Position numbers and translations under genes: made by a program
The notes under the pieces: model-generated
What the model was told of the DNA's origin: nothing
Seen by the model: the letters and a program-made list of their open reading frames with translations, nothing else
The model's database searches: none
Shown: positions 10,377-21,560 of the stretch, in pieces
How the letters are laid out: each line of letters starts with the position of its first letter
How positions within the stretch are numbered: the first letter of the stretch is position 1
DNA from: Panax quinquefolius
Taxonomy: Eukaryota > Streptophyta > Magnoliopsida > Apiales > Araliaceae
DNA: 64,000 bases
Direction of reading: 5' to 3'
Assembly (NCBI GenBank): GCA_020205615.1
Contig: CM035173.1
Location: 45,947,117-46,011,116 of the forward strand

Positions 10377-13258
10377 GAAAGGTGTTTCCAAATAAGCTCC
10401 AACAAACCATTGGCATCAAATATAATATCAATATCGTATCCTGTGTCATCTTTCAAGGACTTTGCCACAATAAACAGGAAGCCAACTCATGTTTCTACTC
10501 CATTTTCACTATTAAGATTTACCATGTCGGGATCCAAAGCCCAAACTAAATCACGTCAATGTTACAAAAGCTCAAACTAAATCATGTAAATTGTGTGCAG
10601 CCCTAATAGTGCCAAAGGTAGCAACTTCTAGTTTCATAATTTATATGCAGCGGTATCCATATGAGACACCTCATAAGGCTCAAGGACGTATTAAGTTACC
10701 ATTATGCAGAACCACAAGCGATCCATATGCAGTCAAGAGGAGGTAAAAAAAAAGATACTGATGTGAAAATATAAGCCTCAACTCTTATTCATGTTTAGAG
10801 GAAAATATTAAATATGGATGTATAGGAGAAAGTTTTCCCATAATCTTAAGTCAGAAGCTATTCCTTCTCCAATCTCCAGAGTTAACAGAAAGTGCTCCTA
10901 GCTGTATACTTGATGCAATTGAAAGATTATACACATTTTTCATTTAAAAAAAACCTTTTACTGTTATTTTAATAATGAGAAAACCAATTTTGCTAAGATG
11001 ATATAGCGCTGATTCTTGATGATATTACGAAAGGAGTTATTTATATTATGTTTTAAAGAGACCTGTACAGACATGCCATTCCTCTTAGACCTCTATCTCA
11101 CCTTTTTCCATTAACAAAATGGAAGGTTTAATGTTCAAGTTGTAGTATAACATATGCATTACATGATATGCTACACGCCAAAATATTAAAATAAGATTAG
11201 AAACTATGCAACCTGTTAAGTGCAGACCACACTTGCAAACAATGAAAGGCTTTCAACATGTTGTACTAAAACATTAGTAACCACCAACCAGTCCAACAGA
11301 TACATCAATATGATGTCACCAGTCTTGCTGCTTGAAGGCATATGTTTGAGCACCAAATGCAACCTAATCTTCAAATTCACTTACATAGGGCCATGATGTA
11401 AGATCAATACTGATCAATAATTTATGTAATTTCCAAGAGGAGTCCATATAACACACGTAATAGGATACCAGTGGTATACTTAAAAAAGCTTCATCGCCTT
11501 ATAAAAATCTAAATCCCCAAGATCTGAAAAATGAAAACATTAATGAAGGCATCCCATTTTCCTCTTATAATCATTATACAAAATTGTTGTCTGCACTTAT
11601 TTTTTCTTTATGTGAGTTTTCTTTAACTTTATGGCAATTAAAACCTTAACCTGCTACTCTCATTACATTGACATTTTTCCTTTCTCGCATTTTTTTGGGG
11701 CATAAATATAAATTATTACTCCACTTCAGTGATCGTTCTTTCAATTTTTTCAGTTAGGTGATCAAACTTTTAATTTTTTCTCTTACGTTCAACTGAACAT
11801 GTCATGTCATAAATGCTAACTAAGACAATCAGTACTTACGTGGAATTAAAAAAAGAAGTTATTTTAAGATTTATCTCACATTCATTAAACATCAAAGGGT
11901 AAAAAGTCATAAATTTTATGAATTTTTACCGTTTGATGTTTAATAAATGTACAAAAATATTAAAAAAAATATTTTTTAATTACACAAGCATTAATTGGCT
12001 TAGTCAGCGGGCCACATCATTAAATTATGAATTGACATGTCTGATTGAATGTAAGTGAAAAAAAATTTAAAAGTTTGACCACTTGATTGCAAAAATTAAA
12101 AGATTAATCATCGAATTGGAAAAAGGTCAATAGTAATTTATATTTAGGCCCTTGCTTGGACCTAATCAATGGTGGTGCATGTAACACCTCAGTCCCACAT
12201 CGTAACATGTGAGATACTTGGATGTATATATAAGGACTCAAGATGCAATCAGTAATACCTTCAGTTATGACCTTTTGAGTGAGCTTGTGGTAGGCTAAAA
12301 TAATACAAAAATATATTATTAAGAAAGCGTATTGGGCATTATTACATTATGATTTGATTTGAACTTGGGATTTTACCCGAGTTATTACATATGGTATCAG
12401 AGCCGACTTTCAAAAACTCATGTCGGGTCATCCGATCGAGTTGGTTGCCAGAGGTGAGGACACGAAGGCGGACCAAATAGGCCTATGATATTATCCCACA
12501 ATGGCTAGAAAGACAAAGTTTTTGGATCTTGTGTGGCTATATGTTCCGTCTGACGGGAACGTCAGGTATTTAAATGGGAGTGTTTATAACATCTTAGTCC
12601 CACATCGTAACATGTAAGTTAGTTGGATGTGCATACAAAAACTCGAGCTGCTATAATTAATACTTTTAGTTATGATCTTTTGGGTAAGTGGGCTAAAATG
12701 ACCCAAGAAAATATTCATTGGGCCTCATTATGTTATGATTTGATTTGGACTTAAGATTTGACCAAGTTGTTACATTAAGGGATTTATTGAATTCCCAAAC
12801 CTCAATTTTTAACCTTTTTACAATGAAAATACTCTCAGTTAAGTTTTTTTAGATTAAGTGACAATGCAAGCCATGAATGTGCATTTAGTCTCCAAATTCT
12901 GGATTCAATTATCATTTAAAGGCATTCCTCTAAGAATTGTGCTATATATTCATGAAAATCCAAAAGGATAACCAGATTTATGCATACTTGTAGCCACACG
13001 ATTTCAGCCATCAAAACTATATAACTAACTGAAACGCAGAATTATCAACATTACTTAATTTTTTCGAAAAATAAAACGATTATGGATATCAAAATTACGA
13101 AAATGAAGAAATAGGGAAGGAAAGATAATGAGGGATATAACAGGTACCGGATTCTGGTGATTGAAAGTGTCGCGCCAGTGGAAGATGGCGTTAACGAAGT
13201 CATGAGTGGATTTTGCTAGTCCTTTCATCTTGTCCACCACTGAAGCTACGGGTTCCAT
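7971..13258 (-). CDS. Conserved plant protein of unknown function, 3 coding exons
   Basis: Coding exons are 13258-13148, 9685-9230 and 8669-7971, all joined in phase 0, giving about 421 residues. Junctions: donor CCG|GTACCT and acceptor TTTTCAG|ATTG for intron 1 (3.46 kb); donor CAG|GTACAA and acceptor TTGCAG|GAAA for intron 2 (560 bp). ATG at 13258 begins MEPVASVVDKMKGLAKST; the protein ends SSWSL with TGA at 7973-7971. Exon 2 is hydrophilic and charged (KRLQREAFSDLMKIRDRQDK). The C-terminal half is rich in alternating hydrophobic residues, with ESELDESTRIGGWVEM near its middle. I see no signal peptide, transmembrane helix or catalytic motif. It resembles single-copy plant proteins of unknown function; I cannot name it. 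A TATAT word lies at 13340-13344 on this strand, about 80 nt before the ATG. The frame is clean over all exons, unlike the nearby transposons, so I judge the gene live. Confidence 0.85.
10321..10374. repeat. (CT)n microsatellite
   Basis: About 27 CT units with one CC interruption, within intron 1. It creates a spurious poly-Leu/Ser plus-strand frame. Confidence 0.95.
12180..12774 (+). mobile_element. TRIM (terminal-repeat retrotransposon in miniature)
   Basis: Two diverged direct terminal repeats lie at 12180-12389 and 12581-12774. Both contain the block AGTCCCACATCGTAACATGT and end in a GTT.TTACA word. Directly after the first comes TGGTATCAGAGCC (12392-12404), the primer site complementary to plant initiator-Met tRNA; a purine-rich AAATGGGAG precedes the second. 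The 190-bp interior has no gag or pol. Divergence of the repeats and no clear 5-bp target duplication suggest an old insertion. It sits in intron 1 in the direction opposite to the gene. Confidence 0.85.
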
Positions 13259-13682
13259 ACCTTAGAAGAAGATGGTTTGATTAGTTTTGCTTTGATTTTG
13301 AAAACACAAAACAGAACAGAGCAGAGCGGTTACCAAAGATATAAATCAAGGTGTTTCTAGGGAATTCCCTAGGGTTCCGTTTGGATGAAGTAAAAAGAAA
13401 GTAAAAGAAAAAGACAAAATAAAGAAATTATATTTTTACAAGTGTTTGATTGGTATTAAAATTTGTAAACAAAATAAGACTTAAAAGTTTTTTCTAGAAA
13501 AGTGATATTTTCATATTATTTTTTTTTTGATATTTTCACATGTATGACCTATATGTTAGCTAATAAAAATTTAACATATCAACTAATATATGTATTTTAC
13601 GTGTAAAAATATCAAAATATGATGTGAAAATATTGATTTACTTTTTTTATGATGCAAATCTATCTTAAAAATACAGAATTAA
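13259..13682. promoter_or_regulatory. Upstream region of the minus-strand gene
   Basis: Holds the presumed 5' UTR and core promoter of the gene starting at 13258, with a TATAT word on the minus strand at 13344-13340. Beyond about 13380 it is AT-rich with no other feature up to the MITE. Confidence 0.4.
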
Positions 13683-13851
13683 GGGGTTGTTTGTTTAGTA
13701 GTGAATACATCTGAATGGTTGATTCGGTTAGTCATTAAGTGCGTCTATTTTGTAAAAAAATCGTCTGAATGTTTCAGATATGTTAATTATCAAACAATTT
13801 TTTTTTTTTCAAATTCAGATTCAGATTCATTTAATTTTTATCAAACATCCC
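13683..13851. mobile_element. Short Tourist-like MITE
   Basis: The ends read GGGGTTGTTTG and CAAACATCCC, flanked by TAA (13680-13682, 13852-13854). Inner words (ACATCTGAATG, TCAGATTCAGATTCA) are shared with the 323-bp MITE at 3273, so this is a 169-bp internally deleted relative. It lies some 425 bp upstream of the gene's start codon. Confidence 0.75.
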
Positions 13852-13854
13852 TAA

Positions 13855-14438
13855 ATGTAAGAGATTTTTTTAGCTTATCATTTTTTGTTACTTTCCATTG
13901 ATACGCTTACCTCTGGGCTAATGAATTTTTTGTGCTAGAATTTTTGCTTTTTTGATTCTTATCTCATTACGATTGCACATGAAGTTTTAAACCATAGTGA
14001 TTTTGAATGCAAAAATATTTGAAAGAGGTTAAAATTTAATGTTATTGAAGGCACATTTTATATTAAAATGATGAAGTTTATAAAAAATAATCTTTATAAA
14101 ATTATTTGTCTAACACTATTGAACCTAGGAGCCGCGCATAGCATTCAATTACTACTAACACAGTTTATGAGCCAACTTGACCCAAAAGTTTAAATCATTT
14201 TTTATTCTTTTATTATTTCTCCGATGTGGGATCGAATTTATGATATGTTAACAGGTATGATATGTTAACAGGTATTGTTCTCTAAATTTATATTGCGTTT
14301 ATGAGTGTGAAATGATGGGAAGGAAAAGTATTAAAGGAAAGAGATTATAATTTTCATTTCCCATATTTAGAAAAGAAACGGAGGGATATATGATTTTAAT
14401 TATATAATATTGTTTGTGAGTTTAGAAGTAGGGAACAC
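13855..14438. other. AT-rich intergenic DNA
   Basis: No gene seen. A 17-bp unit, ATGATATGTTAACAGGT, is directly repeated near 14240-14274. Confidence 0.4.
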
Positions 14439-14751
14439 TACAACTCTATTTTTGAGTTTTAAAATGGACAGAAAAAAAAAACGAAAATTTAAATTTTCTT
14501 TCTAACTTTTGTGTTTATAAGTTTTTTAATAAACGGAAAAAAAAAGAAATGGATAAAAAAAATTGGCCACTTTTTCTGCCAAAGTTTTTCGTCCAAAATT
14601 GGCCTGATTTGGACGGAAAAAATTTGTAATAAGTAATATTTTTATAATTCTCATATTATCATCAATTTTCAATATAATAAATTTTAAATTACAACTCATG
14701 TCCCCAATTTATTTTTATCTAATAAAGATAAGCTGGTAAAGAGAAAACTTT

Positions 14752-14898
14752 TTGGCGCGAACAACTTCTTCTTCATCTGCCACCACCAATAGTTATACCA
14801 CAATAACTTCTCCTTCTTCGAATTCTTTCACAATTCCTCTTGTTGAACGCTCCCCTGTAAAACCCTTTTCTGATTCTCGTCCCAACACCACACCAAGG
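14752..14898 (+). pseudogene. Ser/Thr-rich exon-like fragment, unrecognised
   Basis: An open frame of about 49 codons, rich in Ser, Thr and Pro (a TTSSSSATTNSYTTITSP stretch), ends at a plausible splice donor (CCAAG|GTTTGG). It has no ATG: the frame opens at a TTG. The base composition is less AT-rich than its flanks, and TTTGGCGCGAA, an E2F-site-like palindrome, overlaps its start. It lies between the inverted repeats, so it may be a captured piece of a host gene's first exon. I recognise no family. Confidence 0.3.
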
Positions 14899-14945
14899 TT
14901 TGGTATTATCTCTTTTGAATCTCTCACTATATATACGTTCATACA

Positions 14946-14948
<3 letters not shown>

Positions 14949-14996
<48 letters not shown>
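14949..14996. repeat. (TA)n(GT)n microsatellite
   Basis: TA units followed by nine GT units, giving spurious Ile/Tyr- and Cys/Val-rich frames. Confidence 0.9.
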
Positions 14997-17831
14997 TCTT
15001 TGTTTGTTGTTTGAACTTGAATTTGAAAGTTTATTTGTTACTAGTATCAAATATACATATTATCTTGCTTTTTAGTAAAATTTTGTTTACTGATAATGGT
15101 ATTCAAATAATTGAGAATTGTTTTCTCTTTTTCTTGCCACTTGTAATACTTCACCTTATAAACTTTGGTTCACACCCAACAATTATTTGGATATTTGTAT
15201 TTTATTATGGATTTTTTTTTATTAAATTTATCTTGTATATTTTTATTCATGGTTCAATGATTATAATTAATAGAAGGGTAAATTTATAAAACTGATATTT
15301 TTCTTTTCTTTTCATTAGAATTCAAAAACGTAAGAAAATTAAAAACTTAGAAACAACACAAAGAAAAACTTTAAGTTTTCTATACTTTTCTTTTCAGTTC
15401 TAATTTAAGTTTTCTATTATTTTTTTTTTGTCCAAAACTCAGAAACAGATTGTACAAGAAAAAGGGTCATCTCCGACGAAATTATTTGTGACGCCCCCAA
15501 AATAGGTATACATCACCCACCTTGAGTCGCCAAATACATGGTACAGAATTCAAATACAAACTTAATTATACAATTGTCGTATAAAATACAATAAAAACAT
15601 AAGGTGAGAGTTTCAACACGAATATTGCCTTCTAGATAATATCTAAACTCAAATTCAATATTATTATAATTATTATCACACTATTTCACAGAATAGTGAG
15701 GACTACTAATGCACCACCTCGGACCATTACTCCATTCCCTGATTAGTCCCAGTTATGTTCTCATTTCCTGAAGAAAATAATGAAAGCAAAGGGTGAGCTC
15801 AACTAGCCCAGTAAGAAATATTATGACTAAGATAATGCATAATAAATTATTGTTAGCCTTGATGGTGTTAAGGTCGATAAAATCTGATAGACATCAAGTT
15901 TAAGCTGCGAGGTGGAACAAGTAATCCATTAGAAGAGTCAAGTAGAGCATGATATCTACTATCTTCTATTATTTAAAAGTTTATCATCAATTTTATCATT
16001 TGAGACTCTCTTTTAATAAATAATCCACATTATCGAATCATCCCGCATTACGGGCCAAGGATATTCATTAAGTATCACGACCACGAATTATCCATGCACT
16101 ACGGGCGAGGATATTCGTGTTTTCACTGATACGGTCGTGATCATGCCAACCATCGTCCATCAATGCACTACTGTGCCAATGAGAACTTTTACCACATCAT
16201 TTTGTAATATTACGGTCATGATTATACCGAATAATCTCTGGTCATAATCATACCAATCAACAGTTCATATATGCACATAAGCCACAGATGACTTTCATCA
16301 TAATATAAGCATGATGATGATGACAATGATATAAGAATTCAATTAAAAGAAAGCAAAGGATAACTTTTTAAAGATTTATAATTTAATTTATCCAGAATTC
16401 AATAATGTTCAAATTGTTAACATGATACTACTTTGTGGAGTAAAATTCAAGAATAATATTGTATACAAATGATTTGGACCGAAAAGAAATCATTTTTTGT
16501 CATAAATAGTGCCCCAGGTGAATAGTATCCGAGTGAATAGAACCCCGTGAATAGTATTTCGGGAATAGTACCCCGTGAATAGTACTACAGCATAAAAAAG
16601 TTAAAACTTATCAAGAATGCTCAGAATAATATTTTCATAAAAAGATACGGGATGAAGCGTAAATTTCAAGGATATTCTACTAATTTCATGGAGTATAGAA
16701 GCTAAAACTTAACAAAATGAGTATAGAATTCGAAATCTGAAATAAAATAATATTACCTACATACTACAGAGTATGAAAGAAAATATTATTTGTGATGCCC
16801 CCAAAATAGGTATACATCACCCATTCTGAGTCGCTAAATACATGGTATAAAAATCAAATACAAACTTCTTTAATACAACTGTACGACAAAACATAGCTGA
16901 GTTTTTACATGAATATTGTCTTCTAGACAGTATTCAAACTCAAATTCAATCCTCATTACATTTATTATCACACTATTTTATAAAAATAGTGAGGACTACT
17001 ATAGCCACCATCTCAGACCATCACTCCATTCCCCGACTAGTCCTAGCTATATTCTCATTTCCTGAAGAGAACAATGAAAGAAAAGGGTGAGCTCAACTAG
17101 CCTAGTAAAAAATATTATGACTAAGATAATGCAGAATAAATTATCCTTAGCCTTCAACAGTATAACAACTGATAGAATACAATAGACAACAAGTTTAACT
17201 GCATCGGAATAAGCAATCCATTAGAAGAGTCAAGTAGAGCATGATATCTACTATCTTCTATGATTTAAAAAGTTTTTCATCAACTTTATCGCTGAGACTC
17301 AGCTTAATAAATAAACCACATCATCGAATCATTTTTGCACTACGGGCCAAGTATATTCATGTAATCATCAATGGTCATAATTATACCGAATAATCTCTGG
17401 TCACAATCATACCAATAACTGTAAGACCCCGAAATTTTTTTAAATAAAAAGGAATTTCCTTTATTTATTATTTTGAAATAGTAAGGGTTGATTTGATTAA
17501 TGTGGATAGTTAGGGGTTAAATACGCAAATATTTCAAAATAAGCAAGTGGTTATAAAATATTCATTGTTGTCGGGGAATATTCGTTTGGTCGTGGAATAT
17601 TAAATGCATCGTCGGGAATATTAAATGCGACGTAGCGGTATGACCATGTGTGGGCCCCATAACGGAAAGCGATTGGATGAGGAAAACGACAAATATAAGT
17701 TGTTTAAAAATAACGGCGTAATTGTTACAGATTAAGATTTGTTGGAATACCCGGTGGTTAAAATCTGATGAATACGCGTGGTTGAATAAAGAGCATTACC
17801 GGTATTGCACAGTATTGTTGAATTATTGATC

Positions 17832-17841
17832 CTTACGTAAG
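17832..17841. promoter_or_regulatory. ACGT palindrome CTTACGTAAG in LTR U3
   Basis: A perfect 10-bp palindrome with an ACGT core, as in plant bZIP sites. It recurs at the same LTR position at 24543, 44352, 51102 and 54285. Function is inferred. Confidence 0.4.
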
Positions 17842-18651
17842 AAGGCACTACTCAATAATTGTTACAGTAGTTACTGTTCAATAGTTTATTTTATTAATTC
17901 AATAATTGTTGCGTTGATATTTTATATTATTATTGTTTCAATAATTGTCATCGCACAAAGATTTCCCATTATCGATCAATAATTCATATTATTTGAATAA
18001 TATTATTAGATAGCATTATTGGCAATGTCTAGAAAGTTTCATCAAGGAGAGGTTTGGTCACCTAATTGCTTGGCGCCAAGAAGGAGAAATTCTTATTGGA
18101 AAGCCCTCTCTTTCTGAGGAGCGGCTGGTTGTCATAATTGTGATTACGTAATATTATTTGTGAATAATTAATTATTGATTCATATGATAAGGAAATATTT
18201 ATTTTATATGAATATAAATGATGGATTTATTTATGTGGTTATTAATGAAGGAATTAATTTGAGATGTTTTATTTGTATTTTTGCCGGATTGGAGGTATTA
18301 AAAGATCAAATCGGTGTTATTCTGACTTTATTGTGTGAGTTATAATATTTAATCCAAACCGTTGGATCGTTGTAATTTTTGGATATGTTATACATATATA
18401 AGTTGAGTATATGTCCACAAATTTTGAACCGTTAAAATGAGCGAATGATTTGTTATGAAATTTAAGAGGTGACTGATTCGGAAATTAGGTTATAAATGAT
18501 TTTGGTGGAAAATTCTAGAATTGGTGGGTCCCACTTGTGGTTGGTGAAAAAAATATGCTGAATTTTATTTCAAATGTGGTGGGTGGGAATAGTAGCGAGG
18601 TAAAGCCATCAAAGTGCGCAGTTTAAAGTGCGCTTTGTGCTAACATTTTCA

Positions 18652-18836
18652 TATAAATAGAGGGCTAAGTTAGAATTGAAAATCACACCAGAAACAAAGT
18701 TTTCTCTCTTTCTCTCTCTATATTATTGAGAATATTTTGTGAGTGTTTAGATACTTTGAGAGTTCTTTATTCAAGATACAAGTTTCATTCAAAGATCACT
18801 TGACCTTTCCTTCCGAAAATCTTGATTCTTTGAGGT
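18652..18836 (+). promoter_or_regulatory. Element D 5' LTR TATA box and leader splice donor
   Basis: TATAAATA at 18652-18659 would start transcription near 18685. GAG|GTAAGG follows with GT at 18835-18836. The stretch between is pyrimidine-rich and contains no ATG, as expected of a real 5' leader exon. Confidence 0.55.
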
Positions 18837-19379
18837 AAGGGATATTATTTTTTCAGTAATGATATTATTTCTTCAATATCATTATCTTTGAAATATTAGT
18901 TGGAACTTTTTATCAAATTTGGAACTTTTTCATGTCTGGGGTTACTTATTCATGAGTTACTATTCACGAGTTACTATTCATGAGTTACTTATTCACGAGT
19001 TACTATTCACGAGTACTATTCATGAAGCGTGAAAATGTTTTTTGTGGAATTTCTATCTTTTGGTGTCTGAGTTACTATTATTCGATATCTAAGACTTATT
19101 ATTCACGATCTGAAGACTATTCACGTATCTCAAGACTATTCATCGAAAAATAAAATTTCTTCTTTTCGTCCAAAATATCTATTCGGATACTAGCTCGATT
19201 GTATCCATGTTTTGATCATTCTTGAATTTTACACCACTATGATTATTTTGAGGTATTTTTGAACATGGATAAAACAAAGTACGAATCCTTAATCCTTAAT
19301 CCTTGTCATTTTGTTTCCTTTGGATTCGTTTCTTTAAAAATATTTTTCATCATCCTCGATCTTAAATGATGATATTATT

Positions 19380-19572
19380 GAATATCTTTGGCACGTAGTG
19401 CAAAGATGAATGATTTCTGAAGAATATCTTTGGTGCAGAGTGCAAAGATGAGCGGTGTTTAAATGAACATGACCGATGATGAATATCTTTGGCCTTTAGT
19501 GCAAAGATGAGCAGTGTTGAGATGAACATGACCGATTGATGAATATCTTTGGCAGTAGTGCAAAGATGAATA
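19380..19572 (+). repeat. Hairpin repeat array in D 5' LTR
   Basis: Four units of the form GAATATCTTTGGCAC...GTGCAAAGATGA; ATCTTTG(G)CAC can pair with GTGCAAAGAT around a loop of a few nt. Loop bases vary between units while the arms persist. It lies after the splice donor. Confidence 0.8.
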
Positions 19573-20137
19573 TTTGATTTGAGATGAATATTGATTGATG
19601 TTACTGAGGATAAAATATTGATGATGGATTATTAAATTCATAGATTATAGTAGATTTCATTCTCTACGTAACTCTTCTATGAATTATTATTTCACATGAA
19701 TATTGATCCGAAACTTGTTATCTATTGTATTCTATCGATTTTTCCTGTTGGAGACTAATGATAATTTGTTGTATATTATCTTAGTCATAATATTCTTTTC
19801 TTGGGCTAGTTGAGCTCACCCTTTTCCTTGTTGTTCAATTTTTCTTCTCGGGGAGGCGAGAATGTAGCGAAAGTACTAGTCGGGGTATGGAATGAAGGTT
19901 TCTAGAGAGTTGTTTAGTAGTCCTCACCATTTTTGTAAAATAATGTATCAATAATTATGATGGGGATTTATTTGCGTGTGGATATTGTCTAGAAGACAAT
20001 ATTATATTTAAACTCACATATATATTGTCGTATTTCACACGACATTTGTATTATTGAAGTTGTAGTTTGCTTCTTGTACCATGTATTTGGTGATTTCAGA
20101 ATGGGTGTTGTGTATACCTATTTTGGGGCGCCACGGT

Positions 20138-20150
20138 TGGTATCGAGCTT
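20138..20150 (+). other. Element D primer binding site (tRNA-iMet)
   Basis: TGGTATCGAGCTT, which is TGGTATCAGAGCTT with one base missing, two bases after the LTR end. Confidence 0.85.
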
Positions 20151-20321
20151 AGGATATGATCTCTGGCGGAGATCTGGGGAATAGAACTAGGAGGGGAGAG
20201 ACGAGTAAATTCTTCGCTAGTGTGTTCTACCTAAGCTTATTTGTTAGTTGGTCGGTATATAGGGATATTATGTGATATATTGATTTCCTTAATTAACCCT
20301 TATTTTATGCAAGATTTGAGA

Positions 20322-21560
20322 ATGTCAATTGAGAATATTAATAGTGGAGTAAATGAGACCGTGAGAGATGCTGTACTCACCAACGAGGAGAGCGCAACAA
20401 CAGTGGCAATGTTCCTCCCGTGAACAAACACCACCGAAAGCGAGATGAGGAATGAGGGATGTTTAGAAGTTTTTGCGATTCATGCAAAATCGGACGAGGA
20501 GACTCGTGTTCAAAATACTGAGGAGGAAATGATAGCAATTCACGGGTTGTCACAATTGACAAGCAGTTCAAAGAGTTGGGACCACGAATTTAAGGGAAAG
20601 CCGGATCCGATCATGCGGCGGAAACATGGGTCAAGCAAATTACCAAGATATTCGATGTCTTGGGATGCACGGAGGAACGAAGGTTCCATTCGCTACTTTT
20701 ATGTTCCGTGGCGAGGCGGACTCACTGGTGGGAATCGTGAAGCGTACCCATCCGGTACTTTCAAAGATGTCATGGGAGACATTTTGAAGCAGTTCAACGA
20801 CAAGTACTTCACGAAAGTATTCGTCATAAAAAGGAAGTGGAGTTTATTAGACTAGAAACGTAAGAATAACATGGCGGTGTCCCAAAGACGAGGCGAAGTT
20901 CATGAGTTATCCGAGTTTGCACCTCATTTGGTGGAGAATGAGGAACGACGACGCGGATGTTTCTTAGAGGTTTGAAACCCAAGATACGTCGTCGATATCT
21001 CATTTCTCATAAATTTTCTCTCTATTCGGATGTTGTCAGCAGGGCTCGGTTGTTAGAAGCGAGATAACGATACGTTCAACCGAGGGACCATAACCGAGGA
21101 TCATCACAAGAAGATAGCGATCATCGAATAACGATAACCACGGAGAAAGAAGAATACGGACAAAAGCGGTAACCACTCTGGTGGTAATCGTGGTCATGAA
21201 AATAGAAGAAGCGAGTCGGGAGGAGATTTTAAAAGAGGAGATTCAACAACGACTATTTGAATACGTCGGCGCCGAAGAGCAACTAGTTTTAAGGGAGGAG
21301 AGCGACCACCGGTCGTATGTTACAAATGCGGGAAAGAGGGACATATATCACCCAAAGCGCCCAACAGCAGTTTAAGGTATGCTATAATTGTGGAAAAGAA
21401 GGACATATATCGCAGCCGAGAGTTATGCGATGTCGAAACCGATCCGGCCGGGAATGGTGACTCAAAAGGATGTCCGAGAAAAGTCAAAGTCAGCGGTTCT
21501 TGGAAGAGCGTTTGTCGTGACCGGTCAAAAATGCGAGGAACCCGAGCGAAGTTAGCACGG
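20322..21560 (+). pseudogene. Element D gag remnant
   Basis: The first ATG at 20322 opens MSIENINSGVNETVRD, the same start as B's gag (46801). The frame then breaks repeatedly. Recognisable pieces include a SWDHEFKG stretch (about 20570), a FNDKYF piece typical of retrotransposon gag (about 20795) and two zinc-knuckle-like motifs near 21310-21410 (CYKCGKEGHIS and CYNCGKEGHIS) in which the last Cys is not evident. Gag would form the particle and bind RNA. Breaks are mostly 1-2 base indels at CG-containing sites. Confidence 0.75.

Larger units (their letters stand above)
9686..13147 (-). other. Intron 1 of the minus-strand gene
   Basis: A 3.46-kb intron with a TRIM (12180-12774) and a CT microsatellite. 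The rest is AT-rich with no convincing exon. A candidate alternative exon in intron 2 near 9001-9060 was considered and left out, because direct joining of exons 2 and 3 keeps the frame. Confidence 0.75.
14439..15456. mobile_element. 1.0-kb inverted-repeat element with an exon-like fragment
   Basis: The left end (14439 on) reads TACAACTCTATTTTTGAG and continues through TTTT, GGACA, an A-run and TTAAATT. The reverse complement of 15398-15456 reads TACAATCTGTTTCTGAG and continues through the same words in the same order, an imperfect inverted repeat of about 55-60 bp. Long diverged terminal repeats around non-transposase DNA fit a Mutator-like (Pack-MULE type) element, but no 9-bp target duplication was found, so the class is open. 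The interior holds a Ser/Thr-rich open frame and a TA/GT microsatellite. Confidence 0.5.
17420..20135 (+). repeat. Element D 5' LTR
   Basis: Begins TGTAAGACCCCG; the end reads GGGGCGCCACG where the related LTRs have CGTCACA. It contains an ACGT palindrome (17832-17841), the TCACCTAATTG block (18051-18068), a TATA box (18652-18659), GAGTTACTATTCAC repeats (about 18944-19026) and four hairpin units (19380-19572). Confidence 0.92.

Noticed and set aside
10248..10580. Plus-strand frame with a Leu/Ser run
   Set aside because: Created by the CT microsatellite inside an intron of the opposite-strand gene.
14436..14445. CACTA terminus at CACTACAAC
   Set aside because: The partner end at 15456 reads TTGTACAAG rather than GTTGTAGTG, and there is no 3-bp duplication. 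The inverted repeat begins at TACAA, so I did not call it CACTA.
14900..15289. Frame with Ile/Tyr then Val/Cys runs
   Set aside because: Created by the TA/GT microsatellite and AT-rich flank.
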